From assembly GCA_002869165.1 (NCBI GenBank), contig PKTK01000002.1:1-64000 (forward strand): a stretch of DNA of 64,000 bases. Direction: 5' to 3'. The stretch comes from Candidatus Parcubacteria bacterium (GTDB taxonomy: Bacteria > Patescibacteria > ABY1 > BM507 > UBA12075). The notes under the pieces were generated by a model. That model was not told the DNA's origin. It was given only the letters and a program-made list of their open reading frames with translations, and did not search any database. Positions 8,298-16,595 of this stretch are shown here, piece by piece (positions within the stretch are counted from its first letter, which is position 1; every line of letters starts with the position of its first letter). Both the position numbers and the translations under genes were made by a program.

Positions 8298-8328
8298 AAC
8301 AACCCCAAGAATATACTTCGAGTTGCTC
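8298..8328 (-). terminator. Possible terminator after the ferredoxin gene
   Basis: On the minus strand CAACTC and GGGTTG can pair (one G-U) around an inner GAA/TTC, and a TTTTTTATTTTT run follows. It is a weak stem in a good position. Confidence 0.4.
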
Positions 8329-8349
8329 TTCATTGTAATTCAATAATTA

Positions 8350-8520
8350 CTACACAGTGATAGCTTGCACTGGACAAGCATCTTTGGCTTTTTCGGCGCA
8401 TTCTGAATTTGGGTCTATTACTTCTGATTTTCCATTTGCACCTAGTTTAAAACCTGCGGGACACATTGCTACACATGCTCCGCAACCAATACATTTATCA
8501 AGATCAACTTGTGATGGCAT
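8350..8520 (-). CDS. Small [4Fe-4S] ferredoxin
   Basis: 56 residues, ATG 8520 to TAG. The N terminus MPSQVDLDKCIGCGACVAMCP gives three cluster ligands in the C-x2-C-x2-C-x3-C pattern (ending CP). The C-terminal DACPVQAITV is the matching half of the ferredoxin fold. The second CxxCxxC set is lost, so a single 4Fe-4S cluster is expected. It is a cytosolic one-electron carrier; the partner is unknown. It stands alone between uvrC and the sensor kinase. Single-cluster ferredoxins of this size are common in fermentative anaerobes. Confidence 0.88.
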   Translation of the reverse strand: MPSQVDLDKCIGCGACVAMCPAGFKLGANGKSEVIDPNSECAEKAKDACPVQAITV

Positions 8521-8628
8521 AAATTTATGTTTTTAAATTATTAAATATGAATTAATTTTATCAATTTTATTCAAAGTTAGCAACTATTTTCTGTGGAAAT
8601 ATATATTTTTATTTAATTTTAGCCAATT

Positions 8629-10806
8629 TTACACTTCGGTCTTTCTTTCCTTGATAGGTAAAACAAAGGTGAAAGTAGTTCCCTTGTCTTCTCCTTCACT
8701 TTCAGCCCAGATCTTACCATCATGATATTCTATCATTTGTTTGGCTACTAATAGTCCAAGTCCGGTTCCTTCGGTATGCTCTAGTGAAGCTGTTGTGCCA
8801 CGAGAAAATTTCTTGAACATATTTGGCATATCATCTTTGGATATCCCAATACCATTATCTTTTACAGAAAATACAAGTGCATTGTCTTTTTCTTTCAGGG
8901 TCACTACTACTCTACCTTTGTTTGTGTACTTAACAGCATTGTCTATCAAATTCATAACAACTTGTCTGATCTTTTCCTCGTCAATCATTACTTTTGACAA
9001 TGGTATATTGGGTTTTTTGAATTCTAGTTTAATTCCCTTGTCCTCAGCATTTCTTTTAATCTCCCAAATCACAGACTCAATCATCTTTTCAAGCTGAATC
9101 TCGGTATAGGTAAACTTAAGACGGCCCGATTCGATGCGTGAAATATTAAGCAGATTTTCAACCAAACTAATAAGTCGTTCATTGGACTCAAACACTTTCT
9201 CAAGTGAATCACGAGATATATCCGGAAATTCACCGAAGCTCCCTTCCAGCATCATAGAAATATATCCTTTGATAACTGTAAGTGGAGTACGAAGTTGATG
9301 AGATGCAATAGAAATAAACTCTGACTTGGCAGCGTCTAGTTTCTTCAAACGTTCATTAGCCAAACGCAAATCCTTGGTAGCTTTCTTCACTTCTGCCTCC
9401 ATGCGTTCACCAAAAGACCTAGTCTCTTCATAAAGCATAGCATTTTCAATCGCAATAGCCGACTGCGCAGATATAATGCTCAAAACTTGCAGATCTTCAT
9501 CATTATACATATCCCCTGATTCTTTTTGGCCAAGCACCAATAACCCAACTATCTTATTCTTTACAATCAAAGGACACATTACATCAACATGGAAAGACTC
9601 AAGCAATTCAATTGTTTCTTTAGTTTTTTTGTTACTATAAAGTGCTTTAAATTCAGAAACAACGATTGGTTGGTTATTCTTTACAAACATTTCATTCATA
9701 TACTCATTCTCAGGAAAATTTACCCTTCTACCAATATTAAAATTTACATTATACTTGGTACTGAAATGTTTCTTATCTTCTTCGTAGGTCAAAACACCAA
9801 AAGACTTAACGTGCATAGCTCCATCAATAGCTTTATGAATATACTCATAGATCTGATTAATATCCAAAGTAGAACGAAGTCTCTCAGAAATATTTGCAAT
9901 CACTTTTGAACTATCATAAAGAGATGAGAAGAAATACTTATTAGCCACTCGAAAAGACCATTTTCTTACGCTTGGATAAACAGAAATAGCAACAGCTATC
10001 AAAGCCAAATCGATAAACAAAGAATATCCACTTAAAAATATTGAATCATAATATTTTATAATAAATGCAGGGACTAGCAATATTATAATTGATCCGAGCA
10101 ATACCGAATATCTTCTCATTACGAATTTAATATCCATTAAGCGATGTTTGATAATTGAGTACACGAAAACAACTGGATATAAAACCACAAAAACATGCCC
10201 ATAAGGAAGAATATCTATGTCATACCACAAAAAGAAATTTGTAGCTCCTCCTCCGAAGCCTAAAACTGTCCCAAGTATTACATATTTAATTTGTTCTCTC
10301 TTTAGGTTATTAGATTTTCGATATGCACTTACCAATAAAGTTAAAGCATAAAAAGTTAAGCCAAAAAAGAAAAAAAATAAATAAAAGGAATACAAAAACC
10401 CAGCTTTTGGCCAAAAACTAAAAACACCCTTATAAGGCTCCACTGTTTTTACCATATAAGGAGAAAATGATAAAAACTCAAAAGGAATAACTAATACATA
10501 ACAAAAAATTAAAAACTTTTTTAATTTTTTATTTAACTCAAGCAAAGAAACAATCCAATGAAAATAAAAAATTGGGATCAAGGTAGATCCTATCCCCAAA
10601 AAACGAGCCCAAAAAAGAGCCGAAGAATAATCATTATAAACACTCAGCCATCTCCAATAAGCAATCATCCAAATAAAGGTGGCAAGTGTAAGGAGAAACA
10701 AAGTTTGATTGACAATATTTCTTTTATTCTTGTTTATAACAAGAACACCAAAAAATAAAGCAATAATAGCTGCTAACAAAGAATAAATTGATAAAAAATG
10801 TTGCAT
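8629..10806 (-). CDS. Membrane sensor histidine kinase (7TM-type N terminus, GAF, HisKA, HATPase)
   Basis: 725 residues. The first about 290 residues carry eight or so hydrophobic helices, like the N-terminal 7TM region of histidine kinases. A GAF domain follows, from about SERLRSTLDINQIYEYI to QSAIAIENAMLYEE. A short coiled coil leads to HisKA with the phospho-acceptor in FISIASHQLRTPLTVIKGY. The HATPase domain ends with DNGIGISKDDMPNMFKKF and GTGLGLLVAKQMIEYH. All catalytic boxes look intact. No response regulator is adjacent, so it is an orphan kinase here; the receiver proteins at 21805 and 57705 are candidate partners. The signal is unknown. Confidence 0.93.
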   Translation of the reverse strand: MQHFLSIYSLLAAIIALFFGVLVINKNKRNIVNQTLFLLTLATFIWMIAYWRWLSVYNDYSSALFWARFLGIGSTLIPIFYFHWIVSLLELNKKLKKFLIFCYVLVIPFEFLSFSPYMVKTVEPYKGVFSFWPKAGFLYSFYLFFFFFGLTFYALTLLVSAYRKSNNLKREQIKYVILGTVLGFGGGATNFFLWYDIDILPYGHVFVVLYPVVFVYSIIKHRLMDIKFVMRRYSVLLGSIIILLVPAFIIKYYDSIFLSGYSLFIDLALIAVAISVYPSVRKWSFRVANKYFFSSLYDSSKVIANISERLRSTLDINQIYEYIHKAIDGAMHVKSFGVLTYEEDKKHFSTKYNVNFNIGRRVNFPENEYMNEMFVKNNQPIVVSEFKALYSNKKTKETIELLESFHVDVMCPLIVKNKIVGLLVLGQKESGDMYNDEDLQVLSIISAQSAIAIENAMLYEETRSFGERMEAEVKKATKDLRLANERLKKLDAAKSEFISIASHQLRTPLTVIKGYISMMLEGSFGEFPDISRDSLEKVFESNERLISLVENLLNISRIESGRLKFTYTEIQLEKMIESVIWEIKRNAEDKGIKLEFKKPNIPLSKVMIDEEKIRQVVMNLIDNAVKYTNKGRVVVTLKEKDNALVFSVKDNGIGISKDDMPNMFKKFSRGTTASLEHTEGTGLGLLVAKQMIEYHDGKIWAESEGEDKGTTFTFVLPIKERKTEV

Positions 10807-10863
10807 ATGTAATTCTTTATAAATTAATTATAACATTTTTAAATATTTTTTTAAAATAAAAAA

Positions 10864-10894
10864 GCGACTAAAATCTTTTAATGATTTTAGTCGC
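10864..10894 (-). terminator. Terminator of the methyltransferase gene
   Basis: A perfect 12-bp stem GCGACTAAAATC/GATTTTAGTCGC with a 7-nt loop, followed on the minus strand by TTTTTTATTTT, just after the stop codon at 10901. Confidence 0.85.
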
Positions 10895-10900
10895 CAAGAA

Positions 10901-11935
10901 TTATTTACGACATACTGCAACCTGATGTATGCCTAGTGGCTCCAGATAAATTTCTGATTTACCACGAGAAAAACCTGCGTCATCAACAAGGGTTTTCATT
11001 TCATCTACTGTTCTGTAAATCATATTCCAAAGGAGCACCCAATCCAGAAATATCTTTTCTTTATTGGGAATTATATTGCAGGTAAGAAAAACTCCTGAAG
11101 CAGGAAGACCATTTTTAATAGCCTTAAACAAACGAGTCGCCATTGCGTCATCAAGATAATCAAGAAATCCAACCATCTCAACAATGTTTGGTTTAAATGT
11201 TTTCAGGTAAGTGAAAGCTCTAGCATATGAAGTCTTCACAAATTGGAAACAATTAACAATTCCCGCTTCCGTTGCTGCCTTCTTGGCTGCATCCAATGAA
11301 TCCTGATTTACATCAATTAGAACTACATGAACATCTTTATCTGGACACTTTTTGATTGCGGCAATAACCGCGTCAGCAGATCCAGAGGCAATTGAGAGAA
11401 TTCGGGGATTCTCTTGCTTGGAAATTTCTACGGCCAAAAGGCCAATTACCATCTTAAGACGATTAGTAACCGCCTGACGATTTTCCATTTTTCCTATCCA
11501 CCATTTTGTTATGAACCCCTCAAAATTATTCCCCAAATTAGGGAAAACCCTTTCTTGGTAGTGATAAAAAAGCTCCAAAGAATCACAAGTAGTTGCACCC
11601 CACTTTGCCTGAGCATTCCATTTGGAAAAGCCGTCAACAAACAAAGAAGAGACATGTTTTTTGTTTCTTCCAAGCTTATAGACTGTATAAGGAAAGCCTC
11701 GTTTTCTACATTTTTCATTTCTTGTTATCATAAGAAAGACCAAAAACCCATTTTTGATCATTGCTATGCAGCTAACAAACAAAAGAGTTAACTGATAAAA
11801 CATACCTGTTTTATTACATTCTCCATTAATTTGCCCCGCACAAACTTCCGTCAACTGAATTTCTGTTGTAATACTATTTTTCTTTCTTTTGACACACCCT
11901 TCATTTCCGATACTAGTAACAATATTAGTAGCCAT
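10901..11935 (-). CDS. Putative class I SAM-dependent methyltransferase
   Basis: 344 residues. The C-terminal two thirds has a Rossmann methyltransferase pattern: ILSIASGSADAVIAAI (SAM-binding loop), VHVVLIDVNQDSLDAA with an acidic residue after strand 2, FKPNIVEMVGFLDYLDD after strand 4, and GLPASGVFLTCNIIPN. The N-terminal 130 residues are not recognised and include a hydrophobic stretch near FYQLTLLFVSCIAMI. ATG 11935 has a GAGGGA ribosome site 6 bases upstream; a later start is possible. It lies downstream of the peptide-maturation operon but is separated by 380 bp with several terminators, so I do not place it in that operon. The substrate is unknown. Confidence 0.65.
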   Translation of the reverse strand: MATNIVTSIGNEGCVKRKKNSITTEIQLTEVCAGQINGECNKTGMFYQLTLLFVSCIAMIKNGFLVFLMITRNEKCRKRGFPYTVYKLGRNKKHVSSLFVDGFSKWNAQAKWGATTCDSLELFYHYQERVFPNLGNNFEGFITKWWIGKMENRQAVTNRLKMVIGLLAVEISKQENPRILSIASGSADAVIAAIKKCPDKDVHVVLIDVNQDSLDAAKKAATEAGIVNCFQFVKTSYARAFTYLKTFKPNIVEMVGFLDYLDDAMATRLFKAIKNGLPASGVFLTCNIIPNKEKIFLDWVLLWNMIYRTVDEMKTLVDDAGFSRGKSEIYLEPLGIHQVAVCRK

Positions 11936-12045
11936 TTTTTCCCTCGCAAAATAATTTAATTTTAAACATCATTTTTTGTTTTTTACTACAAATAAAAAAA
12001 GTAAAAATATCTTCTAGCTACTTTTTACCCATTTTACTTATAATA

Positions 12046-12072
12046 AAAAGTGTTATTCTTATTAACACTTTT
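12046..12072. terminator. Hairpin with T tract, possible terminator
   Basis: A 10-bp stem AAAAGTGTTA/TAACACTTTT with a 7-nt loop, in the gap upstream of the methyltransferase gene. It could act in either direction. Confidence 0.5.
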
Positions 12073-12130
12073 ATACTATCACTTTTCAACAATTTTGTCA
12101 ATAGATTTATTAAAAAATCCTAATAAACAA

Positions 12131-12160
12131 CAAAAAAACAGCTATAATTAGCTGTTTTCT
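12131..12160. terminator. Hairpin with A/T runs on both sides, possible second terminator
   Basis: AACAGCTA/TAGCTGTT with a TAAT loop and runs of A before and T after. It would back up the terminator at 12291 for the minus-strand operon. Confidence 0.55.
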
Positions 12161-12290
12161 TTATCATATTTTAATTAATCTTACTTTAAATTTATTTTAT
12201 TTCATTATACATAAAAATCCTCGATAATTATAATTCAATAATGCACATGCAATCTATTGGTGTTTTCAATCCCCTGATTTTCATAAAATA

Positions 12291-12316
12291 AAAAGAGCAG
12301 TAAAAACTGCTCTTAA
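12291..12316 (-). terminator. Terminator of the RiPP-like operon
   Basis: AAGAGCAGT/ACTGCTCTT, a 9-bp stem with a four-base loop, followed on the minus strand by TTTTATTTT, right after the glycosyltransferase stop codon at 12318. Confidence 0.85.
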
Positions 12317-12317
12317 T

Positions 12318-13493
12318 TTAAAATAAACGATTAATAAATCGACAAACATCATCTACTGGCTTATATGCTCTAGATTCAATTTCCTTTTTCCAATATAAAA
12401 CATTTTCAGAACATTCACCATCTTCAATCTTTTTTATAGCGCTAATTAAAGTATCTGGGCTAATTTCTTCAGGAGTTAAAACTAAAGCGCATCCAATTTT
12501 TTCTACATTTCTTGCATTATACTCTCTTTCTGCAAAAGTAGGAATGATAATACTTGTAATACCATTTTTTAAAGCTGTCAAACAGGCTCCGTGACCACCG
12601 TGATGTATCATTATTTTACATTTTTTAATAATATCAGATTCGGATACCCATTTTTCAATCTTCACATTTTCAGAAACATTAAAATCTGAATAACTAAACC
12701 CACCTACCGACACAACTGCCTTGTTCTGGATTTTTTGGAGAGCCGGGAGAACGTTAGTCATTATCAAATTACCAGAATCTCCTCCCAAATCCTTTGGTCT
12801 ACCAGGATATACAAAAATCATATCCTTTTCACTTAAAGAAGAACTATAATCATCTCCTGAGATAATATCATTACCAAGCATTGGTCCCACATAGCAACTA
12901 TCACTTTTAATAGAGAGAGGATCAACTTCTGGGATACTAGGAATTACAGTGATATCTCCCAACTGAATATCCTCAACTTTCTCAATTGAATCTAGGCCAT
13001 TACTTGATAAAATGCCATTTATACTTTCAGTTACTTTTGGCAAAAAGTCTGGAGCTTTTTTCCAATAAACTATATATTTACTTTTACGATTCTGGTGAAA
13101 ACACGACTGAACAACTGACAAGATAGGAATATTTAACACTTTGCCTGCCAACATTGCGCTAGTATTAAAATCTACAACCAAAACGTCTGGCTTTATAGTT
13201 TTTATAGCCTGAACATACGCCTTGTGCCTTGCAAAAACAAAATCTCTATCAGACCAATTAAAATCATACAATAACTGATCAAGTGTCCACCAGTCTTGTT
13301 TTGGCTCGCCCTTTTGGGGTATGCTAATTGGTGAGTGAACTTTATAGCCCGCTCTCTTCAAATGATCTACAATGCTTTTCCCACTTACATGAAAAACACT
13401 CTTAATGCCATTTTTTTTCAGTTGTTCAGCGACTGGAAGAGCCCTTATAACTGGCCCCCAACCTGCGCTTAACATGAAATAAACTTTTTTCAT
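12318..13493 (-). CDS. UDP-glycosyltransferase-like protein (GT1/MurG-type fold) of the RiPP-like operon
   Basis: 391 residues. The N terminus MKKVYFMLSAGWGPVIRALPVAEQLKK is the acceptor-side Rossmann start of GT-B enzymes. The C-terminal donor signature is IMIHHGGHGACLTALKNG, then IIPTFAEREYNARNVEKIG, matching the HHGG...P....N motif of UDP-glycosyltransferases. Its ATG overlaps the TGA of the radical SAM gene (ATGA), so the two are translationally coupled. With the upstream peptide and maturase the likely substrate is the modified peptide, by analogy with mycofactocin and glycocin pathways; that assignment is inference. A lipid or small-molecule acceptor is the alternative. No transmembrane helix is seen, so it should be cytosolic. 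Confidence 0.85.
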   Translation of the reverse strand: MKKVYFMLSAGWGPVIRALPVAEQLKKNGIKSVFHVSGKSIVDHLKRAGYKVHSPISIPQKGEPKQDWWTLDQLLYDFNWSDRDFVFARHKAYVQAIKTIKPDVLVVDFNTSAMLAGKVLNIPILSVVQSCFHQNRKSKYIVYWKKAPDFLPKVTESINGILSSNGLDSIEKVEDIQLGDITVIPSIPEVDPLSIKSDSCYVGPMLGNDIISGDDYSSSLSEKDMIFVYPGRPKDLGGDSGNLIMTNVLPALQKIQNKAVVSVGGFSYSDFNVSENVKIEKWVSESDIIKKCKIMIHHGGHGACLTALKNGITSIIIPTFAEREYNARNVEKIGCALVLTPEEISPDTLISAIKKIEDGECSENVLYWKKEIESRAYKPVDDVCRFINRLF

Positions 13494-14887
13494 ATTTCAC
13501 TCCTATCATTAATAAATTTAACTCCATAATCACTTAGTATTGGTAATATCCTCTCAACAAACATCTTATACCTTTCACAAGATTGCTTGTCTTTTGAGTT
13601 AATATCTTTAGCTACTAAACGACATCCTACACCGCAAAATTCAAGCAAATCACAATAAAGACATTCGCTAATATTTTTGATTGGATTATTTTTCATGACT
13701 TGCATCTCTTTGCTTTGCCATATTTTTTCTATCCCAATATCAAAAACATTACCGAAGCTTTTATTCCAACTAGTACAAAACTGCACATTACCATTTGGCT
13801 CAACACTACACGCATTTTGCTTATAATCACACATCACATTTTCACCAGAAAATATATATGCGGTTTTATCTACCAACATATTTGTGTTAAAAAAACTCTC
13901 GACATTTAAAAGCATTTCACTTCCTGCTTGTCTATCAATAATATGCTTTCTTATAAGACCCACATATTCATCAAATAGACTTTCGCCACCTACAACCAAA
14001 AAATGATTGTCTTTTAAATTTCCAACCAGTCGACCAGAAGTCAGTCTCCATCTATCAATTCGAAGACCTAGTAAATAATCATACCAAGCTGCCAAATCCC
14101 TAAAATTCTCAGAAGAAATTAAACTATTTACTGATATTTTGTAACTAGCGCCTGTTTTCTCACGAATAGACACCATTTTTTTGATAAAACTTACAGTTTT
14201 ATCAAAAGAACCTCTCCCTCTGTTTTTATCATGTAGTTCTCTATTGGGGCCATCTAAACTTATATAAAAAGTGGTGGAAATATTTTTATCAATAATAATC
14301 GCCACTACCTCTTCTACTATTTTAGACCATATTGTACCATTTGTGAATATTGCCCCTAATAACATTTCTTCTTTAACAATAGACTTCAATATGTTGGGGA
14401 GTGATTTTTCTAGCATAGGTTCGCCACCGCTAATGGCTACATTGTACACACCAAAATTTGACAACTCTTTTATTAATCCAATCCACATATGACCATCAAC
14501 AACTTTGCCAATATTTAGTTTTTCTCCCCTAAAACAATGCCGACAAAAATTAGCTAAATTACATCTATTAGTAATATCTAGATGCACTTCTCTTAGCCAT
14601 GGTTGCTGAGAACATAGTTTAACGGTTATTTCTCTGTGCTTTTTTATCGGAAGCATTTTAATTATTTCCTCGCTAATAAATAGATCCAAAAAACTCATCA
14701 AATCATCTATGTTAACATCAAATTTTTTAGCTATTCTAGATACATTATTACTACCATTACAAGCTAATATTATATCTACAAATAAGCTATCTCTCAAAGG
14801 GATTATTCTAAACTTTTTTGTATCGACTATATATTGATCTCCCTCTGCGCCCCTAATTACAAAACAATCCTTTACCCTTGGATACAC
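13490..14887 (-). CDS. Radical SAM/SPASM peptide maturase with N-terminal PqqD-like (RRE) domain
   Basis: 465 residues from GTG 14887, chosen because AGGAGG lies 6 bases upstream; the longer frame would start inside a terminator hairpin. Residues 1-80 look like a PqqD-type RiPP recognition element (ILACNGSNNVSRIAKKF, then LMSFLDLFISEEII). The radical SAM cluster ligands are Cys109, Cys115 and Cys118 in RCNLANFCRHC, an unusual CX5CX2C spacing where CX3CX2C is the norm. GGEPM (SAM binding) follows. A SPASM region near the C terminus has CSVEPNGNVQFC and CLYCDLLEFCGVGC plus a later Cys, enough for two auxiliary 4Fe-4S clusters. The family modifies ribosomal peptides (thioether, C-C crosslinks, decarboxylation). 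Here it follows a small peptide gene. Confidence 0.9.
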   Translation of the reverse strand: MYPRVKDCFVIRGAEGDQYIVDTKKFRIIPLRDSLFVDIILACNGSNNVSRIAKKFDVNIDDLMSFLDLFISEEIIKMLPIKKHREITVKLCSQQPWLREVHLDITNRCNLANFCRHCFRGEKLNIGKVVDGHMWIGLIKELSNFGVYNVAISGGEPMLEKSLPNILKSIVKEEMLLGAIFTNGTIWSKIVEEVVAIIIDKNISTTFYISLDGPNRELHDKNRGRGSFDKTVSFIKKMVSIREKTGASYKISVNSLISSENFRDLAAWYDYLLGLRIDRWRLTSGRLVGNLKDNHFLVVGGESLFDEYVGLIRKHIIDRQAGSEMLLNVESFFNTNMLVDKTAYIFSGENVMCDYKQNACSVEPNGNVQFCTSWNKSFGNVFDIGIEKIWQSKEMQVMKNNPIKNISECLYCDLLEFCGVGCRLVAKDINSKDKQSCERYKMFVERILPILSDYGVKFINDRSEI

Positions 14888-14902
14888 TTTATTCCTCCTT
14901 TT

Positions 14903-14932
14903 AAAAAAGCCACACCTCAAAAAAGGTGTGGC
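14903..14932 (-). terminator. Intrinsic terminator/attenuator between peptide gene and maturase
   Basis: GCCACACCT/AGGTGTGGC, a perfect 9-bp GC-rich stem with a 6-nt loop and TTTTTT on the minus strand. It begins 9 bases after the stop codon of the 33-aa peptide gene and ends before the maturase ribosome site. Partial readthrough would give much peptide mRNA and little enzyme mRNA, the usual arrangement in RiPP operons. Confidence 0.85.
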
Positions 14933-14940
14933 AAATTTTG

Positions 14941-15042
14941 TTAATCCTGATCCATGTCCACTGAAGCATGTGTGCGTTTTTTTATTTTAATAACACGCAA
15001 CTTAAAGTTTTTAAGCTTTTTGTTTTTTTCTGTTCTTTTCAA
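14941..15042 (-). CDS. Putative RiPP precursor peptide (33 aa)
   Basis: A 33-residue frame begins at TTG 15042, 8 bases after a perfect AGGAGG. An ATG at 15048 in the same frame is too close to the ribosome site, so TTG is preferred. The first 24 residues are strongly basic (13 Lys/Arg, start MKRTEKNKKLKNFK). The last ten, THASVDMDQD, are small, polar and acidic, and form the likely core. There is no Cys or Trp, so classical sactipeptide, lanthipeptide or Trp-crosslinked products are unlikely. Evidence that it is real: its own strong promoter, a leader hairpin, the ribosome site, a terminator right after its stop, and an RRE-bearing maturase next. The product structure is unknown. Confidence 0.7.
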   Translation of the reverse strand: MKRTEKNKKLKNFKLRVIKIKKRTHASVDMDQD

Positions 15043-15069
15043 AATCATCACCTCCTTTTCTTAAGTCTG

Positions 15070-15099
15070 TGTTTGCTTATAATTATTTAATTATGCAAA
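15070..15099 (-). other. Leader hairpin of the RiPP-like operon
   Basis: GTTTGC and GCAAAC close an inner ATAATT/AATTAT stem in the 5' untranslated region, about 30 bases before the ribosome site. It may protect the short, abundant peptide mRNA. Confidence 0.5.
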
Positions 15100-15132
15100 C
15101 TTTTATCTATAATGTTAATGACCATTGGCTGA

Positions 15133-15161
15133 ATATTACACTATTATCAAACAAAAGTCAA
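15133..15161 (-). promoter_or_regulatory. Strong sigma70 promoter of the RiPP-like operon
   Basis: TTGACT (15156-15161), 17-bp spacer, TAATAT (15133-15138) on the minus strand. The predicted start near 15126 leaves an 80-base leader before the precursor peptide. It separates this operon from glyS upstream. Confidence 0.75.
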
Positions 15162-15223
15162 CCTATAACAGTGATAACATTTTTCAAAAAAACACCTATA
15201 ATCAAATCATTATAAAATATAAA

Positions 15224-16585
15224 TTACCTTAAATTCTCCTCAAAAAACTTATCCAATTCATCCATTTTCACCCTACTTTGCTCCATAGTATCCCTATCTC
15301 TTACAGTTACACTTCCCTCTTCCAGTCCATCAAAGTCTACTGTTACGCAGTATGGAGTACCGATCTCGTCTTGTCTGCGGTAGCGTTTGCCAATATTACC
15401 ATTGTCATCAAATTCGCAAGTGAATTTCTTGCTCAATTCTCCTAATATTTCCTTGGCCTTGGCTACTAGGTCTGGTTTATTTTTTAGAAGTGGAAATACT
15501 GCTACCTTGATAGGAGCTATATTTTTTGGAAACTTCATTACTACTCTATCCTCTTCTTCTGTATAGGCAGCGGTCATTGCAACTAGAACCGATCTATCCA
15601 AACCAAAGGTTGGCTCAAGAACGTGTGGAACGTATCTGCGATTATTGACCGCATCGAAATATTCAAGCTTTTGATTGGAAAACTTGGAATGTTGTGTGAG
15701 ATCAAAGTCGGATCTATGAGCTAGACCAGTGATCTCACCCCAACCAAAAGAAAATTTATATTCTAAATCAACTGTTTTTTGTGAGTAATGAGAAAGTTTG
15801 TCTTTGGGGTGTTCGTATCTTCTTAGATTTTCCTTGTCTACCCCTATAGAAATCAAAAACTCTTCCTGTTTGTCCAGCCATTCATTGAAAAGTGGCTCCC
15901 ATTTCATTTCTGGATCAATAAAATATTCAATCTCCATTTGCTCAAATTCCCGAATTCTAAAAATAAAATTCCTTGCTACAATTTCATTACGAAAAGCCTT
16001 GCCAATTTGTGCTATACCAAAAGGTACTTTTACCCTCATAGAATCTGTCACATTTTTAAAATCTACAAAAATAGCTCCAGCAGTTTCTGGTCGCAAATAT
16101 ACTGGTTCATTAATCCCGTTCATTTCGGTCTTGAACATCATGTTTAGATTTCTGGCTTCAGTGAAATCCTTGCCTCCGCATTCGGGACACTTATATTCAC
16201 CTGATTGAAGTATCTTGGTCATCTCATCAAGTTGTCCTTCTAGATCCTGACCAGTTAATTCCTCAACCAAATGATCTGCCCTAAATCTTTTTTTACATTT
16301 TTTACAATCAACCATCGCATCATTGAAACCATCGGTATGACCAGAGGCTTGCCAAAGCTTAGGATGAAGTAATATTGGTCCATCGATTCCTACCATGTCT
16401 GCTCGCTCTTTGACAAACATACTCCACCAAGCATCTTTGATATTCTTTTTTAATTCAGCTCCATAAGGCCCATAAGAATAAGCATTGGCAAATCCTCCAT
16501 AGATCTCACAAGCTGGAAAAATAAAACCACGTCGTTTAGAAAACGAAACGATTTTTTGCATGGTGTCTTGTTTTTTTTCGCTCAT
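15224..16585 (-). CDS. glyS: Glycyl-tRNA synthetase (alpha2 type)
   Basis: Class II synthetase charging tRNA-Gly. 453 residues from ATG 16585 (MSEKKQDTMQKI). The frame stays open further upstream, but that part is a dispersed repeat plus the T-box terminator, so it is excluded. Motifs: FIFPACEIYGGFANAYSYGPYG near the N terminus, a zinc-binding-like CKKCKKRF...CPECGGKDF insertion, motif 2 region FRNEIVARNFIFRIREFEQMEIEYF, and the anticodon domain with IAPIKVAVFPLL. This is the homodimeric GlyRS of archaea, eukaryotes and some bacteria, not the alpha/beta GlyQS pair. It is controlled by the upstream T-box leader. Confidence 0.96.
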   Translation of the reverse strand: MSEKKQDTMQKIVSFSKRRGFIFPACEIYGGFANAYSYGPYGAELKKNIKDAWWSMFVKERADMVGIDGPILLHPKLWQASGHTDGFNDAMVDCKKCKKRFRADHLVEELTGQDLEGQLDEMTKILQSGEYKCPECGGKDFTEARNLNMMFKTEMNGINEPVYLRPETAGAIFVDFKNVTDSMRVKVPFGIAQIGKAFRNEIVARNFIFRIREFEQMEIEYFIDPEMKWEPLFNEWLDKQEEFLISIGVDKENLRRYEHPKDKLSHYSQKTVDLEYKFSFGWGEITGLAHRSDFDLTQHSKFSNQKLEYFDAVNNRRYVPHVLEPTFGLDRSVLVAMTAAYTEEEDRVVMKFPKNIAPIKVAVFPLLKNKPDLVAKAKEILGELSKKFTCEFDDNGNIGKRYRRQDEIGTPYCVTVDFDGLEEGSVTVRDRDTMEQSRVKMDELDKFFEENLR

Positions 16586-16595
16586 ATATCTTGCT

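Larger units (their letters stand above)
11936..12317. other. 382-bp intergenic region with stacked terminator hairpins
   Basis: No coding frame or ribosome site seen. It holds three hairpins: AAAAGTGTTA/TAACACTTTT at 12046-12072, AACAGCTA/TAGCTGTT at 12131-12160, and the glycosyltransferase terminator at 12291-12316. The sequence between them is AT-rich with no obvious repeat. Confidence 0.6.

Noticed and set aside
10901..11935. Methyltransferase as a third tailoring enzyme of the RiPP-like operon
   Set aside because: A 380-bp gap with three terminator hairpins and its own ribosome site make co-transcription unlikely. A functional link is not excluded.
14888..14920. TTG start for the radical SAM gene
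   Set aside because: It lies inside the terminator hairpin; GTG 14887 has AGGAGG at proper spacing.
14941..15042. Sactipeptide, lanthipeptide or Trp-crosslinked precursor
   Set aside because: The peptide has no Cys and no Trp, so these chemistries cannot apply.
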